In this document: positions 13,601 to 22,302 of the stretch, one piece after another
Position numbering within the stretch: the stretch's first letter is position 1
Layout of the letters: each line of letters starts with the position of its first letter
Source: Endomychus coccineus
Lineage: Eukaryota > Arthropoda > Insecta > Coleoptera > Endomychidae
Direction: 5' to 3'
Length of the DNA stretch: 64,000 bases
Assembly: GCA_958510875.1 (NCBI GenBank)
Contig: OY294068.1
Location: forward strand, 154,478,388-154,542,387
Translations under genes and position numbers: made by a program
Notes under the pieces: generated by a model
What the model saw: the letters and a program-made list of their open reading frames with translations, nothing else
What the model was told of the DNA's origin: nothing
The model's database searches: none

Positions 13601-16600
13601 AGTTTAAAAAAATGGCATGCTTTTCAAGTAACCGCAACTTGAAAAGGGTTAACCTCCAGTCAAAAAATAAACAATTCGCGGAGATTGTATCCCGAGATCT
13701 AGCAGTCGGCGAAAATTTCGTCTGTGAGATGAATTGGTCATTAAACCGTCCTCTAACGATAAACCATAGTGCCATCGGGTCAATGTTCAGACCATCAATA
13801 TAGCTCTGGCTCCTAAACTAAAATAAAACCTGTTCAGTAGATTATTTGGTTTTCCTTCCACCATTTATCTTTCACATTTACATCGTTTCATGATGTTTAC
13901 TCAGCTGAATTGAGCCGTCGTTCTCAAAATATGTCGGTCTGTATTTTTGTAACAGCGTATGACAAAAACTATCTGACATATTTCGATGAATGATCGATTT
14001 TTCAAAACCACGTTTCTCAAGATCTGTTCCAAGCTTTATTATTTTTTCATGTTATGAAAGTAAATTTTAATCAGAGATAGTGATGAACTATTTATTTTGT
14101 GGAAATCCATTTTAATAAAATGAAAAAAAACAATTTGTTGTCTAATTTCCACAAGATTTTATTTTTCAATAAACACGACCGGTTTCGACTTTAACTTGAT
14201 TATCAAGTGAACATAGAATCAACAGGTAGATTTATTTATACATAAAGTTCACAGATTCAATAATGGGGAGGGATTAAGGTCCAATTGGCTATTAAGTGTA
14301 TCAAATTCGGGGTATTTACACAGTTTGTTAATCTCCAAACTTTCCAACAGATTCATTGCCTTCCCTTTATTGCAAGTACGAAAGATTTTAGGATTATCTA
14401 TCTACTGTTATTTTATGATTTGAAATATTAATATGTTCGACGATTGCTGATTTACTATTGGAGAAAATATGTTCTTTGAAACAGATTCGAATTTGCAACC
14501 CGTCTGCTCAACATAGGCCATTGGGCACTCCCCACATTCAATCCTGTAGATATCGATGTTTTGTGTTTGTTTGTTTTTTGTCTGGCATTAAATAGTAATT
14601 TGTTCAGATTCAAACCGCTAGAAAAAGGAGCTGTATTAAATTTTGAAAAATAGTTACTCATACTGTTTGATAATTCGCCAACATAACTAAAACATGCATA
14701 TTTATTTTCTGGTGTTTCTGTTATGGAATATGCGAAATTTGTTTGTGTTCTTTACAAATCAAACAAATGACCCAAGTTCACATCACCTAATAATAAGACT
14801 AAGGAAGATAAAGAGTTAATTGGAGTTCAAGCAGAATTAAATATCCAGACACATAGGAATATCATTAATACCCCCCACGCCTCACAGACACAAAATTACA
14901 GAAATCAATCAAAATTCGATAATCAGAATCATATAACAACAATAAAAAGTATTTCAACGAAAATAGAAGAAGAGAACCTACTATTGATAAAAGAAGATAA
15001 AAGTAATAGTATAGGTTGTCTGAGCATAGAAGAATATCACGCTAAAATGCATGATACTCTAAGAAAGCTGGATATAGTTGAGATCCCTAGAGACCCCACA
15101 AAATCCTTCATAAAAGAAATAAAAGAAGAATTGGAACATGGACACTACCTGGCAAATACATTATGGGCAAAAAGAAAACTAATTCCAATGAACATACAAC
15201 CGCCAAAAGCTTCATAAGCAAGAAAGGGAAGTCAGCCAAATTTTTAAATCATAAATTTCAAGAAGTAACGAATTTCCATCCTCAGCATACCATTTCAAAT
15301 TCTATAGATCTCATAAATAAACTTTCTAAATACACCAATAATTTCAAACATGTTCCCAAACATCTCAACAGATGAGTGTATTTCTTTAACTGAATATATT
15401 CTTACCAGGAATAATACATCTCCACATATCATTGACGAATTTTGCAATCTATTATAAATTTGCTTATCCCAAAATTATTTTCAATGAACCAGGCCTTCCT
15501 ATGGGGTCACCACGTAGGCCGCTATTACCAGATATTTTTATGAATAATCTGGAAAAATCTATTATGAACAATTCTTTGACAGAAAAACATAGCCTTTTCT
15601 GGTACCGTTATGTTGACGATATTTTAGTAGGTTTCCAAGGCTCCAATGTAAAATAGATCAGTTTTTATAAATCCTAAATAACCACCATAACAATATAAAA
15701 TTCACTGCTGAAATAGAGAACAACGTTCCATAAACTTTCTGGAGTTGACAATTTCTAAACAAAATAATAAACTCTCATACAAAATTTATAGAAAAGACAC
15801 CTTCACTGATGCGACCATTCTTATGGAATCTTTCAGTCATATTAGTCATAAATTCAATGATTCACCGAGCTATTTTTATCCCTCTATGAGAAAAAGATTT
15901 CAATACAGAAATCAGTAGAATTGAACAGATAGTTTTAAATAACAATATTCCTATTCACTTCATTAATCAAATCATTATTCGTACAGAACAAAAACTAATT
16001 TCGCAGTTATTATATTCCGTAACAGAAGCACCAGAAAGAAAAAATGCACGTTTTATTCATGTTGGCGAATTATCAAACAGTATTATGAGTAACTATTTTC
16101 CAAAATTTAATATAACAACTTCTTTTTCTACCGGCTCGACTCTGAGCAAATTACTATTTAATGCCAAACTAAAAACAGATAAACACAAAAAATCCAGTAA
16201 CTACTTGTGGAAATTAGACAAAACAATTGTTCTATTTCATTTTATTAAAGTAAATTTTAATATACTACCTTAGTATTGCGAAAACTTGTGACTCTCTTCG
16301 TAATTAAACAATTATATTAGGAGTATAAACATCACAAAAAATGTATTATGCACTGCATAATATGCACAATTTTGGAAACTCTTGAAATTATCTCTTGAAG
16401 TTTGAAAATTGAGAAGCTATGAATTTATTTGATGACGATTTTTAAACGACATTATAATTATGTCTTATAAGAGATCCATATGATCTTAGAAGTACTTTCG
16501 AATGTATTAAATTCATACATCAGAAATCAAAAATGATTCAAATCTATTTTCCAGGTATGGCATTATTGCAATTTGTAATTGATATTGGTACCTATAATAC

Positions 16601-19600
16601 AAACAAGTAGGTGTGTAATAATTTTTCTCCGACACGCTTTTATTATCTAATCCATAATTAAAGATTAGATTGTATTTTAATAATTAGATATTTTAATAAT
16701 GAATTAGTAATATTTTGCCAAATAAAAATTACTTTTGTTGTGAAATTTCTAAAATGTTGTTAGAGAAAGTATAGTCCAGTAACATGTTTGGAATGTCATA
16801 TTCCACACTCACGAACCGTAGCCCTCGCCTTCGGCTCGATACCACAAACATTCGCTCTTGTGGAATATGAGCCATTCCAAACTCATAGAATATACTATTT
16901 TAATTTCAATTCAACAATGTGGTCCAGGCGCACGGTCAAAAAAGTTGGGTTGACGATTTAATACGGCTAATTTTGATATTACTTTATGTTTTTTAGCGTG
17001 CTGAATACGGGAAGAATAGTTAAAAAATTCTATCGCTGCCGCTTGAAAAGTTATGACCATTTTTTTGGCCATTTTTTGTGATTTTTTACGTTTTTCTCAA
17101 TTAATTTGAAAACGAAGGCTTTAATCGAATATACACCCGAAATCAAAGTTGTAGATAATTAAAATACGCGTTTAATATCAAAATGTGTTTGGGCCCCTCC
17201 AAGGTCCAATTTTGGGTCTATCCAAATGTGACCTCCTAGCTATCATAGAAAAAATATAGAGATGAAATAGAAGAATAATAGGGAGAAAATAATAATAAAA
17301 CACGTAGCGGCATGATGATGCAGTTTTATAATACCATATTATTATGGTCCTCAACTATGATCGCATTCCCAACTTTCAAACGTACGCGTCACTTTGAATA
17401 TTGTGGCTACTTCCACAGATTGAACATCAGAAACTGATGGTGAAGATAAAAATACAAAAATGAAACAAAATCAGTCAAAAAACGGTCAAAAAACGGAAAT
17501 GTGGTTAATTTATTTAGGATAATTAAAAAGCTTGTAACATAATAGTTTTAGAATTTTTCCTCTCATGTGATAATGTAAAAAAAAGTATATATATATTAAT
17601 GGATTATCATGTAGTATATGTATATATTATAATATAGTATGTAGTTACTGTTTGAATAAGCCAAAAAAAAATTTACAAATTCATATATAATATGTGTTGA
17701 TAAATATAAATATATACATTTATTTTCTCAAACAACCTATATTCCTATCCTATATATATATAGAACCAATTAATAATATTTTTATTTTCGGAAAATAAAA
17801 TTTTCGCGCGAAAAACAAAGATATTAAAAAAAATTCAGTGAAAAGTAGGATAAAAATGACAACTTTTCATCCAGACCAATTATGTTTACGATTTTTTTTT
17901 GTTCAAGAAAAAATATTTAAAAAACCATAAAAAAAGTCACAAAATGAGCCTTATCTCGGGCCCATAAGCTCCAAATGACTTCTACTTGAGCTCATTCGAC
18001 GGGTATTTTGATTATCTACAACTTCAATTGGGTGTATATTCGATTAAAGCCTTCGTTTTCAAATTAATTGAAAAAACGTAAAAAACCAAAAAATCTGTCT
18101 AAAAAAATGGCCATAAATTTTCGAGCGGCAGCGATAGAATTTTTTACCTATTCTTACCGTATTCAGCACCCCAAAAAAAATAAAGTAACATCAAAATTAG
18201 CCGTATCAAATTTTTCAGGATTTTCCGACGATTTTCGTGACCGTGCGCCTGGATTAATGCATTCCATACATTTTAAAAAGTTGGCATTAGTAAAAGAATT
18301 GATTTTGCCATGAATATCGGGTAACTTGAATTAATAATAGATAAATTCTATCAAGAAAATTAACCAAACTTATCAACATTACCCACCATCAATTAAAGGG
18401 GAAAACCCACAAACAGATTGCGATAATAACGTATATTGGATTAATACCCCATAGTCTATCTAACAAACTTAACTGAAAACAGTTTGAATGTATTGAAAAA
18501 TTATCCAATACTCTATACAAGAAAATAAAAGCCAACAATATTAGAAAATTAAGAAAATCAAGAATACATAAGTGAACTTATACAGAATGCAAACAGGTGG
18601 ATCATTTGAAGTTGGATGAAGAGAAAACCTTTCAATTATTTCAAAGACAAGGGAATTACTTCGATTGAAAATTTGATATGTCATCTAAACAGTAAAGTAA
18701 TAAACTATAAAATATTTCACCATAATATGATAATTATTAAAGGTAAGAAACTCAATTTATTAAATTAAAACAAGAATATCGGCAGAACAACCCCTTAAAA
18801 AATCAAATCTAGATCCAGATCTCCTACAAATTATAGTGTTATAATATGTAAAGTTTCACTTCCTCTTATGATACTTATTGAAAATAGGCTGTCTTTGAGG
18901 ACAATTTTAATACTGTAATTGATCAAATTTAGAGGTATTCAAACGAAATTGGGTCAGTGCTATCTAGCGAAACTGAGACGAATATAATATTTGCCATCGA
19001 ATGTTTGGCAAAATAAATGTAGATATTGTTAATATATATCTTTTTTGTTATATCATTCGAAACTATTTCCAATATTGATGTTATGCACTTCTATCAATTA
19101 GTTTAAAATAACCTCCACTTTGGTGTTAACTCCAAGCAATAGAAGCTTCATCAACAAGCATTTGATACAGTAAAAAGTGCTCCAAACATTTTTGTAACGT
19201 TCTCTAGCAAAAGTATGCATGCAAAATATATTGTCACTCTTATCAGTGCGTTATGTGTCTTAACAATTATTAAAATATAAGGTGGGTAGTAGTTACGTAC
19301 TCATTATAACAACGGTCGTAGTCACATCCGATTCATTCATGAAACCGCCAAATGAAAAAACGACATGTCATCGAGTCACACAGAATTAACAAGTGAAGGC
19401 TGCCCAAAACACAGTTCGTTTTTGTCCCGAAATTATAATAAGTGTTAATGGCGAGGCTTCACTTACGCGAACGTAATATTTCAGGACCTGTCCCACATTA
19501 CAATGTCACTTTATACATGTTTAAGGGGTAGGATGGGAATGCGCGCACGCACGAACCCGTGTCGTCACTGATCGATAGGTCCTTCGATTGTGACGTCACA

Positions 19601-19963
19601 CTCTACGTAGAAAATATGAACTTGAATTTTCCCATCGAATTGGATTTACTGTAAAATAATCGGATTTGGTTCAATTTGAACGGAATGAAATCACGGCTCG
19701 TCCATTAAATCGAATCATTCAATCTGATACGCGTCATTGACAATAATTGAATATTGCGCTTAGATGTATCTATAATGGAACACTTTCCTTACCTCTTGGA
19801 GTGAGTGCTGCTTCTTGGTTGTTAAATTCAGATGTCGCTCTTGGATTTGAAAGAACTTCGCCGTTTGTTTTTCGAACTTCTTTTTCTCGTTTTTCACTTT
19901 TCCAATGTGAACTTTTCGAAAATCTTCGAGTGGTTTCACAACGTTGGACAATGCATTCTTCAA
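4320..19963 (-). CDS. Graf: Graf / oligophrenin-family RhoGAP (BAR-PH-RhoGAP), six internal exons, partial at both ends
   Basis: Exons in transcript order: 19963-19793, 9330-9178, 9085-8890, 7435-7344, 7284-7105, 4653-4320. All junctions have GT-AG sites on the minus strand and phases agree, giving about 375 uninterrupted residues. Order is BAR second half (about residues 1-155), PH (about 164-268), RhoGAP first part (about 290-375). The family GRAF/OPHN1/ARHGAP42 couples membrane-curvature binding by BAR-PH to GTPase activation on Rho and Cdc42, and acts in clathrin-independent endocytosis. Exons are clean while introns are full of decayed transposons. The first BAR exon(s), the end of RhoGAP and any SH3 domain are outside the window. 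Of the family, similarity by eye is closest to Drosophila Graf rather than oligophrenin, but those two cannot be fully separated here. Confidence 0.93.
5290..5331 (-). ncRNA. hammerhead-ribozyme-like motif (left arm)
   Basis: Read on the minus strand: stem I GTCTT / AAGAC (5 bp), core CTGACGA, one extra T, stem II GGTC-GTGA-GACC, core GAAA, one-pair stem III C-GTAC-G, then TA as cleavage-site bases. It differs from the right arm only at the variable core position 7 (C for T). Known: Penelope-like retroelements carry small type-I hammerheads with very short stem III. The extra base between core and stem II is non-canonical. Confidence 0.6.
5446..5487 (+). ncRNA. hammerhead-ribozyme-like motif (right arm)
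   Basis: Stem I GTCTT (5446-5450) pairs with AAGAC (5483-5487). Core CTGATGA 5451-5457, unpaired T 5458, stem II GGTC/GACC with loop GTGA (5459-5470), core GAAA 5471-5474, stem III C-GTAC-G (5475-5480), then TA before stem I. All required core letters are present in the right order. Activity is not shown. Confidence 0.65.
6358..6955. repeat. diverged inverted-repeat element in Graf intron
   Basis: 6390-6498 contains two tandem copies of a block with GAGGGGATG and TTTTGCAATTATCTC. 6866-6950 carries an inverted version (GAGATAATTGCTGAAAACTA). Outer ends CCCTCAATTTGAACC and CCAAAGGCTCAAATGGGG are also roughly inverted. It looks like a degraded terminal-inverted-repeat element about 600 bp long. 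Confidence 0.4.
7105..7284 (-). CDS. Graf: Graf exon: PH domain end
   Basis: 180 bp, 60 codons, phase 0. Acceptor TCATTTCAG and donor GTAAGA. The peptide contains VLTSCVRRMSDSIDKRFCFD, then PGVILTFQALSEQDRTGWLD and IMDGKEP. The C.RR..DSI.KRFCFD and QALSE.DR..W...MDG motifs match the C-terminal half of the GRAF PH domain, including its terminal tryptophan helix. Confidence 0.94.
7344..7435 (-). CDS. Graf: Graf exon: PH domain strands 2-4
   Basis: 92 bp with no usable ATG, found by extending splice sites. Acceptor TTTTTACAG at 7436, donor GTGAG at 7343. The split codon gives K, then AFGTTWTKQYCTYDKETKEF and TMLPYTTTKS. The FGT.W.K.YCTY motif is the typical GRAF PH segment. The following intron is 59 bp. 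Confidence 0.9.
8120..8245. repeat. dispersed repeat, partner of 21720-21910
   Basis: Shares AACCAG, ATATTTCATTT, TTGACTTGA, AGTTCATA and TTAAACTTC, AAAGTACAG in order with the second copy. Here it runs into a LINE fragment. Confidence 0.5.
8245..8460 (-). pseudogene. LINE family A reverse transcriptase fragment
   Basis: Minus-strand frames carry decayed RT motifs matching the better copy at 61608-61868: SLHVVVDATMAINAG and then FLLRIKEM for the FLLHINDL block. Frames shift within 100 bp. The fragment is inside a Graf intron on the same strand. Confidence 0.65.
8890..9085 (-). CDS. Graf: Graf exon: BAR end and PH start
   Basis: 196 bp, entering in phase 0 and leaving in phase 1. Acceptor CTTCCACAG precedes GGATATGAAGTGGC, and donor GTGAG follows six A residues. 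Peptide GYEVAKDFRPFMVDLQVKIQ then KTRTNFEDYKEK completes the BAR helix bundle. KTGYLFLLEK opens the first PH strand. Only 92 bp of intron separate it from the preceding exon. The GTG at 9074-9076 is an internal Val codon, not a start. Confidence 0.92.
9178..9330 (-). CDS. Graf: Graf exon: BAR domain, third helix
   Basis: 153 bp, 51 codons, phase 0 both ends. Acceptor TTTCTTGCAG and donor GTTAGT flank it. The peptide begins ADATVNMAERSFQTASMEYV and ends FLFGWLTFYHQ. The FEFVE.LL.F..G..TFYH motif is diagnostic of GRAF-type BAR domains. The longer open frame reading on to 9633 is intron read-through. Confidence 0.93.
10661..10860. other. assembly gap (200 N)
   Basis: Exactly 200 undetermined bases inside the large Graf intron. 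The round number suggests a gap of nominal or unknown size. Confidence 0.98.
11098..11160. repeat. AAT/ATT trinucleotide microsatellite
   Basis: Runs of AAT turn into runs of ATT at about 11119, making a short palindromic simple repeat. Confidence 0.85.
12619..13816. mobile_element. 1.2 kb long inverted repeat (foldback element)
   Basis: Left arm 12619-13140 and right arm 13260-13816 are inverted copies, about 520 bp each, around a ~120 bp spacer. Paired landmarks: TCTGAACATTAACCCGATGG with its complement near 13770-13795; GGTTAACCCTTTTCAAGTTG with 13635-13656; the C-rich inner end CAACCCCCCAAAACC with 13268-13290. The right arm has about 50 extra bases near 13720-13770. The open frames inside are consequences of the palindrome; no protein family is recognised. 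Confidence 0.85.
14040..16270. mobile_element. composite Penelope-like element with inverted ends
   Basis: Minus-strand 14700-14455 encodes a GIY-YIG-type C-terminus (IYRIECGECPMAYVEQTG after correcting frame). Plus-strand 14984-16200 encodes RT pieces: the upstream region CLSIEEYHAKMHDTLRKL, motif B GLPMGSPRRPLLPDIFM, and catalytic YVDD (15608-15619). It then continues to SNYFPKF and LSKLLFNAKLKTDKHKKS. Both ends carry an inverted copy of TTGTCTAATTTCCACAAG (14137-14154; complement at 16204-16222). Stops and frame changes at 15217, 15375 and 15656 break the RT. Confidence 0.75.
15432..15656 (+). pseudogene. Penelope-like reverse transcriptase core fragment
   Basis: 74-codon piece with RT motif B (LPMGSPRRPLLPDIFMNN) and motif C (FWYRYVDDILVGF). 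The two aspartates of YVDD are intact, but the frame is closed at both ends. Confidence 0.8.
16788..16882. repeat. small foldback with GC-rich apex
   Basis: TTTGGAATG...ATATTCCACA pairs with TGTGGAATATGAGCCATTCC. The apex CCCTCGCCTTCGGCTCG can form a GC hairpin in otherwise AT-rich DNA. Confidence 0.6.
16923..18253. mobile_element. 1.33 kb nonautonomous element with ~320 bp terminal inverted repeats
   Basis: Ends TCCAGGCGCACGGTC and GACCGTGCGCCTGGA are exact inverted copies. The repeat continues inward through TTAATTTGAAAACGAAGGC and TCTATCGCTGCCGCT to about 17220 on the left and 17950 on the right. The AT-rich interior (17580-17770) has no coding sequence. Superfamily is unclear, since no convincing target duplication was seen. 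Confidence 0.8.
18254..19792. other. Graf intron; possible regulatory stretch at 19300-19620
   Basis: Mostly featureless AT-rich intron. 19300-19620 is less AT-rich and apparently single-copy, with GCGCGCACGCACG and a palindromic CRE-like TGACGTCA (19591-19598). This could be an enhancer or internal promoter upstream of the 9.3 kb exon; that is inference from composition only. Confidence 0.35.
19793..19963 (-). CDS. Graf: Graf exon: BAR domain, middle helices
   Basis: 171 bp, 57 codons, phase 0 at both ends. Acceptor TTTCTTTTGCAG ends at 19964 and donor GTAAGG begins at 19792. The peptide starts LKNALSNVVKPLEDFRKVHI and ends KKQHSLQE. The PLEDFRK..IG..K..KKKF.K signature and the basic, coiled-coil composition match the GRAF BAR domain. 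The next exon continues the same helix (ADATVNMAERSF). It is followed by the 10.5 kb intron. Confidence 0.92.
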
Positions 19964-20859
19964 CTGCAAAAGAAATATTGAAATAATTAGAAGCCTCTCT
20001 GTGTTCAATACAATGGAATTTATAGTGGAGAAAAAAATATTAGTCCAATGGATTCTCAATAAACTTCGGGAAAACATTCATTTGATGCCTTTGTATTGTT
20101 ACAGTATCTACAACGTTATTTACAACATACACATTGAGTTTAAATTAGCGGTGTATAGTAATAAGTGCGAGCGAGATGAGGATAAATGGGCGTTCTATTC
20201 ATAATGAGCACAATAATGCATGTTGTATCCGAATACTTTATTTCATTTAAAACTAATGTATAACCATGCTTCTATCGCGAGCTACCACAGTAAGCGAAGT
20301 GGGACAGTCGACTTGCGCGCATAAAATATTGTTAGATATAATCCACTATAGCGGTTTACTTGTTTCTCTTGTAAAACAATACAATGCTCTTGGTTCGCTC
20401 TAACTCACAAGACTCGCATATACACTGCTGATTCGAACTCTATCTGTATATCATTCAAGGACGCAGGAAGCATATTGCATAGCGGTTCTGAAAATAGGGT
20501 AGTAATATGTAACGTTCTTGTAACTGGTCTACATTGGTGCAACGGGTCGATTATTTCATCTTTGACCCTTCTACTCAAAGTCTCACGCAACAATTATGAT
20601 CAGGATGGTATATAATAAACACTGAAATTATCGGATATTGATATCACTTTAGAATCAACAATCTCCAGATCAATTAACCACAAACAACAACAATTAACTT
20701 ATTAAAATATTTACCCGTACATGAAACACATAGATGTCTCACCAAAATTCATTTTTCTTACATATTTTGGTCCCGTAAACGAAAACATTGCTAATATTTG
20801 ATCACGCTATAATCTTAAGATCAGTTTCAAACCACAAACTAAACTCAGCCATCTTATAT
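19964..20859. other. upstream Graf intron or flank; unassigned frame 20405-20593
   Basis: No further BAR exon was found on the minus strand. The minus-strand frame 20593-20405 (LSRRVKDEIIDPLHQC, then SEPLCNMLPASLNDIQIEFE) looks protein-like and may be a LINE C-terminal tail, but I do not recognise it firmly. Confidence 0.35.
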
Positions 20860-21180
20860 ATAATGCTGAAGACAAAATAAATAAATATAGTAAACCTGGA
20901 GTTTATAAGCTGTGATAACTTTTAAAGACTTGTCGTAATTTTAAACTTAGATACCAAGAACCCTTTCGTTCTTTCAGACTTAACAAAACAGACTCAACCT
21001 TTGCTAACCATTTTTTACAAACATGTCACACCATTTTCCATAAACAAGCCAAAGGTTTAGTACATTTAAATACATTAAAATCAATAGAGATTTATAAAGG
21101 TGTCAAAAACTCCTAAATGATCAGTTACATATAGTGATCTTTTCCTTTGTCTTTCAAAGCACTCTTAGAATAATTCTAAG
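20860..21180 (+). pseudogene. Penelope-like GIY-YIG C-terminal fragment
   Basis: Plus-strand frames read NKYSKPGVYKL, then FRSFRLNKTDSTFANHFLQT and FHKQAKGLVHLNTLKSIEIY. These match the GIY-YIG domain tail of insect Penelope-like elements (cf. AVGEHILNTGH at 38.9 kb). Several stops interrupt it. Confidence 0.6.
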
Positions 21181-21394
21181 AATATTAAATAATAATTATC
21201 CTTATACACAAATTGTTTCTTAATTCACATTGTACTTTCGCAGAATCTACCAGTTTTGAAATTTCCGATGATACCCCTTACTCTCAATTGTAATCTCAAT
21301 ATCCCTATTGTACTTTACTTCCTATTTATACTCGAAAAATGTTTATTGTTCACTTCATAACTTCATAACATTTGATAATGCGACTTCGGTTTTG

Positions 21395-21525
21395 AAACTA
21401 TAGTAACGTTTTCATGTTATTAATTAAAAGTGGTATAAAAACAAAGTAATTGTTCTTTCATTTAATCATAATGATAAATTACCATAAAGTAACGGCTTCT
21501 ACCATCGATTCTTTTTATAATTGAC
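21395..21525. repeat. dispersed repeat, partner of 4095-4215
   Basis: Same order of short blocks as in 4095-4215, including AAGTGGTATAAA and TAATGATAAATTACCA. It lies just after a Penelope-like fragment. Confidence 0.6.
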
Positions 21526-21719
21526 GTTAAATCAATTTTGTTTTTTTCTATGCCTAATAAGACCCACCTTGTGTATTATTAACATTTTGACCTGCTACGA
21601 TACCTGGATCTATGTCAAGTCGTGAATTTTTAGCACTGTCCTTTTATAGTATTTTTACGTAAAAATGATATGATGTCATACTTGGTTACTTTTGCAACCA
21701 ATTCATTTCAATAATTTCC

Positions 21720-21960
21720 GCGCTATCTTCGTCGAACCAGATATATTTCATTTTTATTTCTGGCAAAATATTACAGAGAAATTGTAATTTGTATCGGCAG
21801 ATATATTTCTTGATTTGACTTGACAGTTCACAGTTCATATATTTGTTGTGAATCTAAATTTGAATAGAATTAAACTTCAAAAGTACAGAAACAATTCATC
21901 CCAGGACTGCAATACTACGTACTACATACATTTACATCATGTGCTGTGTAAATTGCCAAA
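21720..21960. repeat. dispersed repeat, partner of 8120-8245
   Basis: Shares TATATTTCATTT, TTGACTTGACAG/TTGACTTGAAAG and TTAAACTTCA.AAGTACAG with the first copy. Confidence 0.5.
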
Positions 21961-22302
21961 CGTGTACCTTCATTTTTTTTACATCAGTATAATAAAATGG
22001 AAAATGGATGTGTAAATACGTCTATTTGTTTATCTCAACAGGACATGGATCTTCGAAGATGGTACTGCCGGTCATTCCTGGCAAGATTCTAGCACTAAAA
22101 CTGTGAAAACGATAAATGTTGATGAAGCAATGTGTATCGTACTTCATGCTGGTTGTTAGCAGGTGTTATTTCTAGTGCAGAACTAATATTTTCTTCAAAA
22201 ACAAAGGATGTCGATCATTATGGTGAAATGTATCATAACAATTTCCTAAATTGGTTTGAATTTCAACTTTTAATGGACGAATCACCACTATCATTGTGAA
22301 TA

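Noticed and set aside
13518..13803. Overlapping frames in the 13.5 kb region as a gene
   Set aside because: They lie in a palindromic arm and are open on both strands by chance; the mirror arm does not keep the frame.
14170..14220. Hammerhead in the ACCGGTTTCGACTTTAACTT tail at 14.2 kb
   Set aside because: The core reads CTTGATAA rather than CTGANGA; only GAAAC is kept.
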